The notes: generated from the sequence alone by a model not told the origin. 64,000 nt of DNA from Burkholderia arboris (GCF_902499125.1 NZ_CABVPX010000006.1:1-64000); one strand, 5' to 3'; shown: positions 27,963-36,991, counted from the first letter of the stretch. Made by a program: numbers and translations.

Positions 27963-29369
27963 TCAGGATTCGGTCGCGGCCGCGACTTCGGCTGCTTCGG
28001 TGAGCGCGTCGAGAAAACGCGTGCGCCACCAGTGCACGTCGGTCTTGCGCACGATCGCCATCAGCGCCGAGTGACGCTGGCGGCGTTCCTCGAGCGGCAT
28101 CGTGAGCGCGCGCTGGATCGCCTGCGCGGTGCCTTGCGTGTCGTACGGATTGACGAGCAGCGCCGGCTTCAATTGCTCGGCCGCACCGGCGAAACGCGAC
28201 AGCACGAGTACGCCCGGATCGGCCGCGTCCTGCGCGGCGAGGAATTCCTTCGCGACGAGGTTCATCCCGTCGCGCAGCGGCGTGACGAGCGCGACGCGGC
28301 TCGCGCGATACAGGCCCGGCAGGCGCTTGCGTGCGACGGTGCGGTGAATGTAGCGCATCGGCATCCATTCGAGCTCGCCGTAGTCGCCGTTGATCGCGCC
28401 GCACAGGCTGTCCATCTCGCGCCGCAGGTCGTCGTACGCGCCGAGATCCTCGCGGCTCGGTGCAGCGATCTGGATCAGCGTCGCGCGGTCGCGGTTCTCC
28501 GGATACTGTTCGAGCAACTGGCGGAACGCATGCACGCGCTGCGGCAACCCTTTCGTGTAATCGAGCCGGTCGACGCCGACGAGCAACTGGCGGCGCGAAT
28601 ATTCGTCGCGCATCCGGTCGAACATGTCGATGCCGTCACGATCGCGCGCGAGCGATTCGAATTCGTCGACGTTGATGCCGATCGGGAATGCACCGGCCGA
28701 CAGCGTGCGGCCGAACGCGTGCAGCCGGCCATCCTGCAACCGCGCCGCGCCCGCTTCCGCTTCGACGTAATGCTCGAAGTGGAGCAGATCCGATTCGGTC
28801 TGGAAGCCGACGAGGTCGTACGCGAACAGCGAACGCATCAGCCATTCGTGTTCCGGGATCGCGGCCATGATCGGCGGCGGCGGCATCGGAATGTGCAGGA
28901 AGAAGCCGATCGGATTCGTGCAGCCCATCGCGCGCAGCTCGGCGGCGAGCGGAATCAGCTGGTAATCGTGAACCCAGATGGTGTCGTCGGGCCGCAGCAG
29001 CGTGCGCAGCTTGCGCGCGAACAACTGGTTCACACGCCGGTAGCCGTCGGCGAAGCGCCGGTCGAACTGTGCGAGATCGAGCCGGTAGTGAAACACCGGC
29101 CACAGCACGTTGTTCGAATAGCCGAGGTAGTACGCGTCGTAATCCTGCGGATCGAGGTCGATCGTCGCGAGCTGGATGCCGCCGACGTTCTGGATCTGCA
29201 CGTCGTCGCCATGCGTAGGCTGATCGTCGCCGCCGCGTAGCTTGCCGCTCCAGCCGAACCATACGCCGCCGGTTTCCTGCAGGCTGTCCTTCACGGCAAC
29301 GGCGAGGCCGCCGGCCGCGGCTTTACGGGGGTCTGCGATGCGATTGGATACGACGACGAGTCGGCTCAC
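27963..29369 (-). CDS. otsA: Trehalose-6-phosphate synthase
   Basis: A 468-residue GT20 glycosyltransferase joining UDP-glucose and glucose-6-phosphate. Landmarks: LVVVSNRI at the N-terminus, [11 protein letters not shown] and VWFGWSG for donor/acceptor binding, [21 protein letters not shown] (132-141), and [14 protein letters not shown]. The length equals E. coli OtsA (474). No otsB phosphatase is adjacent; downstream is the convergent OsmC gene 15 bp away. The product trehalose-6-phosphate needs a phosphatase encoded elsewhere. Expected in osmotic and desiccation stress. Confidence 0.96.
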   Translation of the reverse strand: MSRLVVVSNRIADPRKAAAGGLAVAVKDSLQETGGVWFGWSGKLRGGDDQPTHGDDVQIQNVGGIQLATIDLDPQDYDAYYLGYSNNVLWPVFHYRLDLAQFDRRFADGYRRVNQLFARKLRTLLRPDDTIWVHDYQLIPLAAELRAMGCTNPIGFFLHIPMPPPPIMAAIPEHEWLMRSLFAYDLVGFQTESDLLHFEHYVEAEAGAARLQDGRLHAFGRTLSAGAFPIGINVDEFESLARDRDGIDMFDRMRDEYSRRQLLVGVDRLDYTKGLPQRVHAFRQLLEQYPENRDRATLIQIAAPSREDLGAYDDLRREMDSLCGAINGDYGELEWMPMRYIHRTVARKRLPGLYRASRVALVTPLRDGMNLVAKEFLAAQDAADPGVLVLSRFAGAAEQLKPALLVNPYDTQGTAQAIQRALTMPLEERRQRHSALMAIVRKTDVHWWRTRFLDALTEAAEVAAATES

Positions 29370-30001
29370 TAGCTCTCCTGATAATTGTTGGGGGAAAGAT
29401 TCGTGCGGCCGAGGCGCGAGAAGCAGACGCCGCCATCGACGCGCGGGGCGCGATGCGATGGGGCCGCAATGCGAACGGACGGGAGTCAGGGCACGCGATT
29501 CGCCGTCCGAACGGGGGGTGCTTTTTTAAGCATACTCGTCATTCGTTCGTTTTAAAAGTCTGTATCGACGAACGTCGCGAGTGCGAATGCAGCGCGATTT
29601 CCATGACGCCGGTGTGGCAACGCACGAAATGCGGGCAGGATCGAAACTTGCGCGTCGCTGCGAACGCAGCGTGCGCGACGCAAGGCAGCGTGCGGACGCA
29701 TGACGTGCGATCGTCCGCGACGACGTGCATGTGCGCACGACGGAATGGGGATCGGCGGCAATGAAAGCCGATGCCGGGCGCGCCGATGCCGATGCGCGAT
29801 CTACCTGAAAGTGGGCCGCGAACGCGCGACGCGGACCGGCGCTGCGCGTCGTTGTGCGCGCGTGATCCTTCGCGCACCGGATGGCGACGATGCGCTGCCG
29901 AACCGCGTCCCGCGCGTGGCCGCGCATCGTGCGGTGCACGTACGCACGATGCAGGCGGATGAGCGGAACAGCGTGCGCATCGTCGTCTCTTTCGCGTTTC
30001 G
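29370..30001. other. 632-bp region without a supported gene
   Basis: Lies between otsA and the chemoreceptor gene, both leftward. It has an AT-richer patch at 29518-29560 with a T6 run and TTTTAAAA. Short arginine- and cysteine-rich readings exist on both strands but have no ribosome-binding site, no recognisable fold and poor codon use. The otsA promoter is expected in its left part. Confidence 0.5.
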
Positions 30002-31636
30002 TTACGCGGTGGCCGGTTGCCAGTGCCGCATGTCGGCTCCCTGCGGATGCGTGCCCGACGCCGCCGCGTGTGCCCCGGACGGCATCCGGAACGCGGCGAC
30101 CGTTTCGGACAGTTCGCGGCCCTGCGCCTCGAGCGACTTCGATGCGGCTGCAGCCTGCTCGACGAGCGCCGCGTTCTGTTGCGTCGTCTCGTCCATCTGC
30201 GTGATCGTCAGGTTCACCTGGTCGATGCCGCGGCTCTGTTCGGCCGACGCAGCGGCGATCTCGCCCATGATGTCCGTCACGCGCGCGACGGCCTGCGTGA
30301 CGTCGGACATCGTCTTGCCGGCTTCACCCGCGAGCGCCGAGCCGTCCTGGATCGTCTGCACCGACACGGAGATCAGCTCCTTGATTTCCTTCGCCGCCGT
30401 CGACGAACGCTGCGCGAGACTGCGCACCTCGCTCGCGACGACCGCGAAGCCGCGGCCCTGTTCGCCCGCGCGCGCCGCTTCGACGGCGGCGTTCAGCGCG
30501 AGGATGTTGGTCTGGAACGCGATGCCTTCGATGATGCCCGTGATGTCGGCGATCTTCGACGAGCTGAGGCCGATCTCCGTCATCGTATCCACCACGCGGC
30601 CGACCACCGAGCTGCCGCGCTGCGCGACGTCCGACGCATTCGCGGCGAGCGTGCTCGCCTGTTGCGCGTTTTCCGCATTCAGCCGCACCGTCGACGTGAA
30701 CTGCTCCATCGTCGCCGCGGTTTCCTGCAGCGACGCGGCCTGTTCCTCGGTGCGCTGGCTCAGATCGAGGTTGCCCGACGCGATTTCGCTCACCGCATGC
30801 GCGATGCTGTTCGACGAATCGCGCACGCGGCCGACGATGCCGATCAGCCGCTCGTTCATCGTCCGCAGCGCTTCGAGCAGGTCGCGCGTCTCGTCGTTGC
30901 CGCTCACCTGGATACGGCTGCCGAGATCGCCGTCCGCCACCGTGCGCGCGACATCCACCGCCGAGCCGATCGGCACCGTGATCTTGCGCGTCAGCCACAG
31001 GCCGCCGGCGACCGCGACCGCGACCGCGATCAGGCAGATGCCGGCCAGCAGGTTGCGCTCCATCACGTAGCGGTCCGCGAATTGCTGCGCGATCGCGAGT
31101 TCGCGTTCATGCGTATAGGTTGCGTATGCGTCGGTCGCGCGCACCAGCTGCGCGAGCAGCGGGCGGCAATTGTCGTCGATGTCGGCGGTTGCCTCGTCCT
31201 TCTTGCCGGCCTGCGCGAGCCCGACGATGCGCAGCGCGACCGGCCCGTAGCTGCCTTCGATCCGCACGATGTCGCCCACCAGTTCGCGTGCGCGATCGGA
31301 GGTGTCGGTCGCGTTCGCCATCATGTCCTTGAGCTTCGCGAGATGTTCCTGCACATCCTTGTGCGCCTGGTTCACTTCGGCGAGTTCGACCTCGACGTCG
31401 GACGGTTTGGTCACCAGCACGAGGTTGCGCGCGGCGATCGCGCGACGGTCGACTGCGGTGCGGATTTGCGCGGACAGGTTCGCCCGCGCGCTGATGCCGT
31501 TCATGTAGCGGGAAAACTCGGCATTCGTATCGGACAGTGCCTTGAGGGCCATGCCCGACACGATCACGACGACCGCGGCGAGCAAGCCGAAGCCGCCAAG
31601 GAGTTTTGTTTTGATGCTCATTCTGGCGATTTTCAC
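30002..31636 (-). CDS. Methyl-accepting chemotaxis protein
   Basis: A 544-residue Tar-type chemoreceptor. Transmembrane helices are at about 12-34 and 196-215, bracketing a ~160-residue four-helix periplasmic sensor (4HB type). HAMP spans about 216-268. The cytoplasmic tip has the invariant hairpin [20 protein letters not shown] followed by [20 protein letters not shown]. There is no C-terminal NWETF pentapeptide for CheR. GTG at 31636 is taken as start because AGAGG lies 8 nt upstream; the ATG at 31621 has none. A perfect FNR/ANR-type box lies about 155 bp upstream. Confidence 0.93.
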   Translation of the reverse strand: MKIARMSIKTKLLGGFGLLAAVVVIVSGMALKALSDTNAEFSRYMNGISARANLSAQIRTAVDRRAIAARNLVLVTKPSDVEVELAEVNQAHKDVQEHLAKLKDMMANATDTSDRARELVGDIVRIEGSYGPVALRIVGLAQAGKKDEATADIDDNCRPLLAQLVRATDAYATYTHERELAIAQQFADRYVMERNLLAGICLIAVAVAVAGGLWLTRKITVPIGSAVDVARTVADGDLGSRIQVSGNDETRDLLEALRTMNERLIGIVGRVRDSSNSIAHAVSEIASGNLDLSQRTEEQAASLQETAATMEQFTSTVRLNAENAQQASTLAANASDVAQRGSSVVGRVVDTMTEIGLSSSKIADITGIIEGIAFQTNILALNAAVEAARAGEQGRGFAVVASEVRSLAQRSSTAAKEIKELISVSVQTIQDGSALAGEAGKTMSDVTQAVARVTDIMGEIAAASAEQSRGIDQVNLTITQMDETTQQNAALVEQAAAASKSLEAQGRELSETVAAFRMPSGAHAAASGTHPQGADMRHWQPATA

Positions 31637-32085
31637 GTTGTGCCTCTGCGCGAGTGGTTGGCAAATGGAATTTATTGTTCGACCAGATACGGGCTCGTGC
31701 CGGCATTAACGGGTATACGGGATATTTCTTTACCCTTCGAAAACCCTGATATTCATTTTTTAGTGCTGAAACCGTTGCCAGTTGGGCGTTCTTGATCTTG
31801 ATCAAAAAGCCTCGGGTCGCCCGTAATTAAAGGGTTTATACGTGGAATTTGAAACCGGTTTTATTGGTGAAACAAGAAACGTCTTTTTGCCAATAATCGT
31901 CTGATGATTTTGTTTCGATTTATGGGTGAATAACGGAATTTCGTTTTCGACGAATCCCGGAAGGACGCCGATGCGGGTGCTCGGCGTGCGCCGCTCGATT
32001 GGCGCGATGGGAGGATTAACAGAGTCGGACGCGCCATGTCGGCGCGCCCGACAAGCTCGCGGCGGGCGCCGCGAGCCGTGTGGGG
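31637..32085. other. AT-rich region upstream of the chemoreceptor gene
   Basis: 449 bp downstream of the TonB receptor and upstream of the chemoreceptor, both leftward. The main element is the FNR/ANR-type box at 31792-31805. The base composition is clearly lower in GC than the surroundings across 31640-31970. No gene supported. Confidence 0.5.
31792..31805. promoter_or_regulatory. FNR/ANR-type box TTGAT-CTTG-ATCAA
   Basis: An exact match to the FNR consensus TTGAT-N4-ATCAA. It is 156 bp before the chemoreceptor start codon on the minus strand, which suggests oxygen-responsive expression of that receptor. Confidence 0.7.
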
Positions 32086-34167
32086 TCAGAACGTGGTGCG
32101 CAACCCGGCCATCGCGCTGCGGCCGCCTTGCGGTGCGAAGCCGCGCACGACCGACGTCGAGTAGCGAATTTCCTGGTTCGTCAGGTTGTCGCCGCGCAGG
32201 TACGCGAGCCAGTGCGTCGGGCCGACGCGGAACTTGTAGGTCAGCATCACGCCGAGCGACGTGTAGCCGTCCGTCGAGAAGTCGTTGTCGGGCGCGCGAT
32301 GCTGCGACCACGCGTGCGTGACCTGCGCGCGCGCGCCGAACGGGCCGTAACCGTAGTCGGCCGCGAGCGTCGCGCGCAGCGGCGCGATGCGCGGCAGCGG
32401 CTGGCCCGTGTCGACGTTGCGCGCATGCGTGTAGTCGGCCGTCAGTTCGAGATCGACCGTATGGCCGCGTCGCGAGAACGCGCGCCATTTGCCGTCCAGC
32501 TCGATACCGTAGAACTCGGCGCGCACGCCGCGATAGATCGCCTCGTTGAGCGAGCCGTCGGTGCCGGGTGCGACGGGTTCGCCGTCGTCGTTCACGACGC
32601 GGCCCGTGTTGTACTCGGTCAGGTAGTTCGAGAAGCGGTTGTAGAACACGCCGACGCTGCCGCGGTTCGGCCCGCTCGCATAGCGCAGCGACAGGTCGGT
32701 CGACACGGCTTTTTCCTTCGACGCGTTCGGGTTGCCGATCAGGAACTGGCCGGTCGCATCGTGCGGGCCGTTCGAATACAGCTCGTAGAAGGTCGGCGCG
32801 CGTTCGGTGTACGCGACGTTCGCCGCGACCGACCATACCGGCGTCAGCGAGAACAGCGCGCCGGCCGACAGGCTGCCCGCGTTGAAGTCGCGCGGCTGCG
32901 CGCCCGCGAATTTCTCGACGCCGCCCGGATCGGGATCGACCTTCACATGCTCGAAGCGGCCGCCGAGGCTCAGCTTCAGCGCCGGGACGACCTGCCATTC
33001 CTCGAGGCCGAACAGCGCGACGCTGTTCGTGCGCGTGGACGGCACGAGCATTTCGTCGCCGAGCGCGGAGAACGTGTTCTGGCCGAACTGCACGCCGATC
33101 GCGCCTTCGAACGGGCCGATCTTGCGATGCCGCGCCTCGATGCGCGCCTCGTAGCCGCGATTGCGGAAGGTGGTCGCCGTTTCGCCGTTGTCGACTTCCT
33201 TGTGACGGTAGTCGGTGTAAGCGAAATCGAATTTCAGCTGCGTGAACGGCCCGCTCAGGTTGCGGATCTCGGACGCGAACGCGAGGCGTTCCTGCCGCAT
33301 CCGCAGCCGCACGTCGCTTTCGGCGACGGAGCCGTAGTTCGATTCGTAACCGCTGTACGACAGGCCCGCGAACCCGTCGGCCCACGTGTACGACGCGCCG
33401 AGCGCGCCGCCATGCACGCGGCCGTCGCTGTTCGGCACGTTGCCTTCCGGCTGCGGCGTGTCGGGGCCGTCGATCGCGCGTTGCGGGCTGCTGCGCGCGT
33501 AACCGGGAATCCGCAGCTTGCTCGTTTCGCGGTCGAACGCGTCGACGTGGAACGCGAAGCGGCCATTGCCGCCTTCGACTTGCGCGGCACCGGCGCGCAC
33601 GGAATTGGCGCCGCCGTAGCGCGCGTCGAGCGCGCCGGTCACGCCCTGGATCGCTTCGCGCGGGATCCGGTTGTCGATCGTGTTGACCACGCCGCCGACC
33701 GCGTTGCCGCCGTACAGCAGCGCGGCCGGGCCGCGTACGATTTCGACGCGTTCGATCGACAGCGGATCCTGCGGCACCGCATGGTCGTACGACAGCGACG
33801 ACGCGTCGTAGGCCGCGACGCCGTTCTGCAGCAGCCGGATCCGGTCGCCGTCCATTCCGCGGATGATCGGGCGGCCGACCATCGGTCCGTAGGTCGTGGT
33901 CGACACGCCGGGCAGCCCGTTGAGCGTTTCGCCGAGCGAATCGGCCTGGCGGCGCGTCAGCGCATCGCCGGAAAGCTGCACGGTCGGCGCGATCGGCTCG
34001 GTGTCGCCGAGCGGGTTCGCGGTCACGAAGATCGGCGCGAGCGGGGCGGCGGCCGGTGCCGGATTCGACGACGCGGGCGTATCGGTCTGCGCGTGGGCGA
34101 CGGCGGCGAACAGCATCAGCGAAAGAGACGAGAGCGGGCGAAGCGGTAGACGAGGGAGGTCGCGCAT
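32086..34167 (-). CDS. znuD: TonB-dependent outer-membrane receptor, ZnuD-like (zinc uptake)
   Basis: A 693-residue receptor. A signal peptide ends at FAAVAHA. The plug contains VSTTTYGPMVGRPIIRGMDGDRI and SYDHAVPQDPLSIERVEIV with the RGPAALLYGGNAVGGVVN motif, close to ZnuD-type zinc receptors. The beta-barrel ends with a C-terminal aromatic (RTTF) required for outer-membrane insertion. Start at 34167 is chosen because the signal peptide begins there; the upstream in-frame reading lacks leader character. A Zur-box-like palindrome 160 bp upstream supports a zinc role. Specificity is inference; copper or haem receptors share parts of the plug. Confidence 0.85.
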   Translation of the reverse strand: MRDLPRLPLRPLSSLSLMLFAAVAHAQTDTPASSNPAPAAAPLAPIFVTANPLGDTEPIAPTVQLSGDALTRRQADSLGETLNGLPGVSTTTYGPMVGRPIIRGMDGDRIRLLQNGVAAYDASSLSYDHAVPQDPLSIERVEIVRGPAALLYGGNAVGGVVNTIDNRIPREAIQGVTGALDARYGGANSVRAGAAQVEGGNGRFAFHVDAFDRETSKLRIPGYARSSPQRAIDGPDTPQPEGNVPNSDGRVHGGALGASYTWADGFAGLSYSGYESNYGSVAESDVRLRMRQERLAFASEIRNLSGPFTQLKFDFAYTDYRHKEVDNGETATTFRNRGYEARIEARHRKIGPFEGAIGVQFGQNTFSALGDEMLVPSTRTNSVALFGLEEWQVVPALKLSLGGRFEHVKVDPDPGGVEKFAGAQPRDFNAGSLSAGALFSLTPVWSVAANVAYTERAPTFYELYSNGPHDATGQFLIGNPNASKEKAVSTDLSLRYASGPNRGSVGVFYNRFSNYLTEYNTGRVVNDDGEPVAPGTDGSLNEAIYRGVRAEFYGIELDGKWRAFSRRGHTVDLELTADYTHARNVDTGQPLPRIAPLRATLAADYGYGPFGARAQVTHAWSQHRAPDNDFSTDGYTSLGVMLTYKFRVGPTHWLAYLRGDNLTNQEIRYSTSVVRGFAPQGGRSAMAGLRTTF

Positions 34168-34326
34168 GGTCGGTGAATCGGTTGGAATCGGATCGGATAA
34201 CGAGCGATGCGGGTCACCGCCAGATACGATATATTGTTGCGTCAATGACGCGCAGTGACCCGTTGGAACATGGCTCGGCGAGGCCCGGCCACCCACAGTG
34301 GAACAGCGTCGGGCGGACGAGCACCC

Positions 34327-34349
34327 GAAATGATATGTTATATCATTTC
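34327..34349. promoter_or_regulatory. Zur-box-like palindrome
   Basis: GAAATGATAT (34327-34336), GTT, ATATCATTTC (34340-34349): perfect 10-bp arms. The 23-bp length and the GAAAT...ATTTC ends agree with the proteobacterial Zur consensus (GAAATGTTATA-N-TATAACATTTC). It lies upstream of the znuD-like gene and 191 bp before the FMN riboswitch of ribH. Confidence 0.75.
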
Positions 34350-34540
34350 AAATTCCAAGCCGGATGGCAGGTTCCCGTCGGGTTTCTGTCGGATCGGTGA
34401 AAAGGGCGGCTGGAGCGGAGGGGCGATGGCGGGAAACGTGGGACGGGGTGCGCCGAGCGCATGAGGCGAGCGGCGATGTCCATGCGCCTGCACGTCGAGA
34501 GTGTGATAGATTTCCGGCGCGGCCAATGTGCCGCGAACGT

Positions 34541-34688
34541 TCTCAGGGCGGGGTGAAATTCCCCACCGGCGGTAATCGCGCGATTGCGCGTAGCCCGCGA
34601 GCGCTTGCCGGCACGCATGTGTCCGGCAAGGTCAGCAGACCCGGTTTGATTCCGGGGCCGACGGTTAAAGTCCGGATGAGAGAGAGCG
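34541..34688 (+). ncRNA. FMN riboswitch (RFN element)
   Basis: The conserved RFN core is plain: TCTCAGGGCGGGGTGAAATT at the 5' end, CCCCACCGGCGGTAA next, then CAGCAGACCCGGTTTGATTC, GCCGACGGTTAAAGTCCGGA and TGAGAGAGAG at the 3' end. A variable stem-loop (TGCCGGCACGCATGTGTCCGGCA region, 34608-34630) sits between. It lies in the leader of ribH, 69 bp before its ATG, and should reduce ribH expression when FMN is abundant, probably by blocking translation because no intrinsic terminator follows it. Confidence 0.95.
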
Positions 34689-34757
34689 GGGTTCGTTGCG
34701 TACGCAAGGTACGCGGCTTGTCCCTGTGCGCCCATTCAACTCACACAGGACCCATCG

Positions 34758-35264
34758 ATGACCCAACTTGCTTCCCCCTCTCAAACTGCCGCGCCGCGTA
34801 TCGCTTTTGTCCAGTCGTGCTGGCACAAGGAGATCGTCGACCAGTGCCGAAACGCGTTCGTCGACGGGCTCGCCAACGCGAACCTGAGCCAGGCGGATTG
34901 CGATTTCTTCGAAGTGGCAGGCGCTTTCGAAATTCCGCTGCATGCCAAATTGCTCGCGAAAACCGGCAAGTACGCGGCCATCGCGTGCGCCGGCCTGGTG
35001 GTCGACGGCGGCATCTATCGCCATGACTTCGTCGCGCAAGCGGTGATTTCCGGCCTCATGCAGGTGCAGCTCGAAACCGGCGTGGTGGTGCTGTCGGCGG
35101 TGCTGACGCCGCATCATTTCCACGGCGCCGAGCATGTCGCCTACTTCCACGAGCACTTCCTCGTGAAGGGCGCGGAACTCGCGCATGCCTGCGTCGATAC
35201 GATCGGCAAGGTCGCGGCGCTGAAAGCGGAACCCGTGGTCGCTGCAATTCCGCAGGCTGCCTGA
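34758..35264 (+). CDS. ribH: 6,7-dimethyl-8-ribityllumazine synthase, RibH2 type
   Basis: A 168-residue enzyme condensing the pyrimidinedione with dihydroxybutanone phosphate in the penultimate step of riboflavin synthesis. Parts recognised are FVQSCWHKEIVDQCRNAF, FEVAGAFEIPLHAKLLA, GLVVDGGIYRHDFVAQAVISGL and VVVLSAVLTPHHFH. The last differs from the classical GVLTTDT and the catalytic histidine is in YRHDF, as in the Brucella/Mesorhizobium RibH2 decamers. It stands alone behind an FMN riboswitch, without ribA/B/C/D, so it is likely a second lumazine synthase beside a housekeeping rib operon elsewhere. Confidence 0.92.
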   Translation: MTQLASPSQTAAPRIAFVQSCWHKEIVDQCRNAFVDGLANANLSQADCDFFEVAGAFEIPLHAKLLAKTGKYAAIACAGLVVDGGIYRHDFVAQAVISGLMQVQLETGVVVLSAVLTPHHFHGAEHVAYFHEHFLVKGAELAHACVDTIGKVAALKAEPVVAAIPQAA

Positions 35265-35276
35265 CGCGTTGCGGTG

Positions 35277-35311
35277 TGCGTGCCGCCGCGTTGCCGGTGC
35301 GGCGGCACGCA
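35277..35311 (+). terminator. Candidate stem-loop after ribH
   Basis: TGCGTGCCGCCGC (35277-35289) pairs with GCGGCGGCACGCA (35299-35311), a 13-bp stem with 9-nt loop, 12 bp after the ribH stop. Only a short CTTTCG follows, so termination may be partial. Confidence 0.55.
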
Positions 35312-35332
35312 TGTCAGCTTTCGCGGGGTGTC

Positions 35333-35370
35333 AGCGAAGGCGGCAACGACACGATGTTGCCGCCTTCGCT
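35333..35370. terminator. Second stem-loop between ribH and the convergent marR gene
   Basis: Perfect 15-bp arms AGCGAAGGCGGCAAC (35333-35347) and GTTGCCGCCTTCGCT (35356-35370) with an 8-nt loop. It abuts the marR stop codon at 35370. Symmetrical, so it could serve both directions; no long T-run. Confidence 0.5.
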
Positions 35371-35801
35371 CAGCGCTCTGCCGGAAACCGCTCCTGCAAC
35401 GCGTGCAGCCAGCGCGCGACGACATCGAGTTCGTCGTCGGAAAACCCGTCGCACAGCTTGCCGTTCAGTTCGCGCAGCAGCACGCGCGCCCGCTTGAGCG
35501 CCGCATGGCCTTCGTCGGTCAGGTACAGCCGCGTTGCGCGGCCGTCGTCGGAATCGGCATGACGCGTGATGAGGCCGGCCTTCGCCATCCGGTCGGCAAG
35601 GCCCGTCATCGCGGACGGCGCGAGCTGTAGCGCGGCGCCGACTTCGCCGATCAGCGCACCATCCTGCTTCGCGAGACAGAACAACGCGCCGGCCTGCGCG
35701 GCGCTCGCGCGCGTCTCGGTTTCGGCCTTGCGGTCGATCCAGCGCTGCACGCGCCGCTGGCCGATGTTCAACATGAAAAACAGTCGTCGGTCTTCGCTCA
35801 A
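35370..35801 (-). CDS. MarR-family transcriptional regulator
   Basis: A 143-residue winged-helix repressor when read from TTG at 35801 (LSEDRRLFFMLNIGQRRVQRW). The recognition region is GALIGEVGAALQLAPSAMTGLADRMAKAGLITRHAD, and the wing is DSDDGRATRLYLTDEGHAAL. The TTG start overlaps the TGA stop of the upstream hydrolase gene as TTGA, which supports coupling and this start; ATG at 35774 would delete the first helix. It probably binds the two TTTCG-N4-CGAAA operators at 36740-36784 and represses its own operon. Confidence 0.85.
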   Translation of the reverse strand: MSEDRRLFFMLNIGQRRVQRWIDRKAETETRASAAQAGALFCLAKQDGALIGEVGAALQLAPSAMTGLADRMAKAGLITRHADSDDGRATRLYLTDEGHAALKRARVLLRELNGKLCDGFSDDELDVVARWLHALQERFPAER

Positions 35802-36715
35802 GCTGGGTTCCCGGCTGCAATGGAAAGGGAGGGACGGCCCGCGGTGCGTGGCGTGTCGAGCGCCTGCGCGAGCCAGTCGGCGACGTCGGGCCACAGCACG
35901 GTGCCGGGCCGGCTGCGAAAGAAGCCCATGTGCCCGACCGGGCCGCTGCCCGCCGCGTGCGGATCGATCTGGCGGCGTTCGACCTTCGCGCGGGTCAGAT
36001 AGCTTACCAGCAGGCCGATCGCGGCCGGGTTGGCCCACGGATCGTCGTTGAAACCGAGTGCGAGGATGGGCAACCGTTGCTTCGAGAAACGTTCGGCCGC
36101 GCCGAGCGTCGGATCGTCGAAGAAATAGTGCGGCAGCGTCGTCCAGCGGCTCCATTCGCGGAACACGCCGGCCGGCAGATCCTCGCCGAGCCCGAGCCGT
36201 TTGCCGGGCACGTAGCCGAGCAGCGCGGACATCAGCGGTCCGAGCACACGCAGGATCAGCCGTACCTTCAGGCGCTCGGCCGCCTGCGCGATCAGCCGCG
36301 TGCTGCCCGCATGCGCGGCGACGAGGACGGCGGCGCGCAGATGCGGCGTGCTTGCGGACAGCCCGATCGCATGCCCGCCGACGCTATGGCCGACCGCCAG
36401 CAGCGGCAACCCTTCATACGCCTGCCGCGCCCATGCGGTCGCGGCGCCCACGTCGAGCTCCATCCAGTCGCGCATGCGCGATCGCAGCGCGGCCAGGCGC
36501 GCGGGCCGCGATGCGCCGATGCCGCGATAGTTGTAGGTCAGCGCCGCGAAGCCGCGTTCGGTCAGGAAGCGTGCGAAGCCCGCATACAGCCGCTCGGGCA
36601 CGGCCGTCGCCGGATGGATCAGCACCAGCGCGCGCGGCGCGGCGTCCGGCGACCACAGCGTGCCGTGCAGCACGTAGCCGTCGGCGGCCGAAAACTCGAT
36701 GGGTTGGGCGGTCAT
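35798..36715 (-). CDS. Alpha/beta-hydrolase
   Basis: A 305-residue serine hydrolase. The nucleophile elbow is GHSVGGH (about 108-114), preceded by strands LVLIHPATAVPE and YNYRGIGASRP typical of the S33/YheT-type branch. A late GHMGFFRSR supplies the catalytic histidine. Substrate unknown: esters, lactones or peptides are all possible. It is first of a two-gene operon with a MarR regulator, an arrangement typical of detoxification of a compound the MarR protein senses. Confidence 0.82.
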   Translation of the reverse strand: MTAQPIEFSAADGYVLHGTLWSPDAAPRALVLIHPATAVPERLYAGFARFLTERGFAALTYNYRGIGASRPARLAALRSRMRDWMELDVGAATAWARQAYEGLPLLAVGHSVGGHAIGLSASTPHLRAAVLVAAHAGSTRLIAQAAERLKVRLILRVLGPLMSALLGYVPGKRLGLGEDLPAGVFREWSRWTTLPHYFFDDPTLGAAERFSKQRLPILALGFNDDPWANPAAIGLLVSYLTRAKVERRQIDPHAAGSGPVGHMGFFRSRPGTVLWPDVADWLAQALDTPRTAGRPSLSIAAGNPA

Positions 36716-36739
36716 GGGCGTCCTCGTTCCGGGTAGTTG

Positions 36740-36784
36740 TTTCGTATGCGAAATATAGTTCGGGATTTATTTCGCGCACGAAAT
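36740..36784. promoter_or_regulatory. Paired palindromic operators TTTCG-N4-CGAAA
   Basis: TTTCGTATGCGAAA (36740-36753) and ATTTCGCGCACGAAAT (36769-36784), centres 30 bp apart (about three helical turns). They sit 25-69 bp upstream of the hydrolase-marR operon start, as expected of autorepression by the MarR protein. Confidence 0.65.
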
Positions 36785-36928
36785 ATCTATCGAGGAATCA
36801 TTCGAACGACACGTGACGGAGGCCGGTGGCGAGCACGAGGGCGTGGTCGGTTGCTTCATAAAATATTTGCATCTTTCCATAGAAGAATATTGCGTTTGTC
36901 TCATGAAGTGGATCGACGTATCTTCATC

Positions 36929-36991
36929 GGTTGCATCGGTTGCATCGGTTGCATCGGTTGCATCGGTTGCATCGGTTGCATCGGTTGCATC
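36929..36991 (+). repeat. Tandem array, 7 x GGTTGCATC
   Basis: Seven identical 9-bp copies without a mismatch, preceded by a partial copy (TTCATC) and followed by GGTTTCGCC. The array lies 80 bp before the TTG start of the binding protein. If read in that gene's frame it would encode Val-Ala-Ser repeats. Confidence 0.95.

Noticed and set aside
29526-29939. Possible 137-residue minus-strand gene between otsA and the chemoreceptor
   Set aside because: Composition is arginine/histidine/cysteine-rich, no ribosome-binding site, several overlapping frames of equal quality; no support.
31802-33385. 527-residue minus-strand frame inside and beyond the TonB receptor
   Set aside because: Shadow frame; the receptor frame carries the TonB plug and barrel motifs and runs to a C-terminal aromatic residue.
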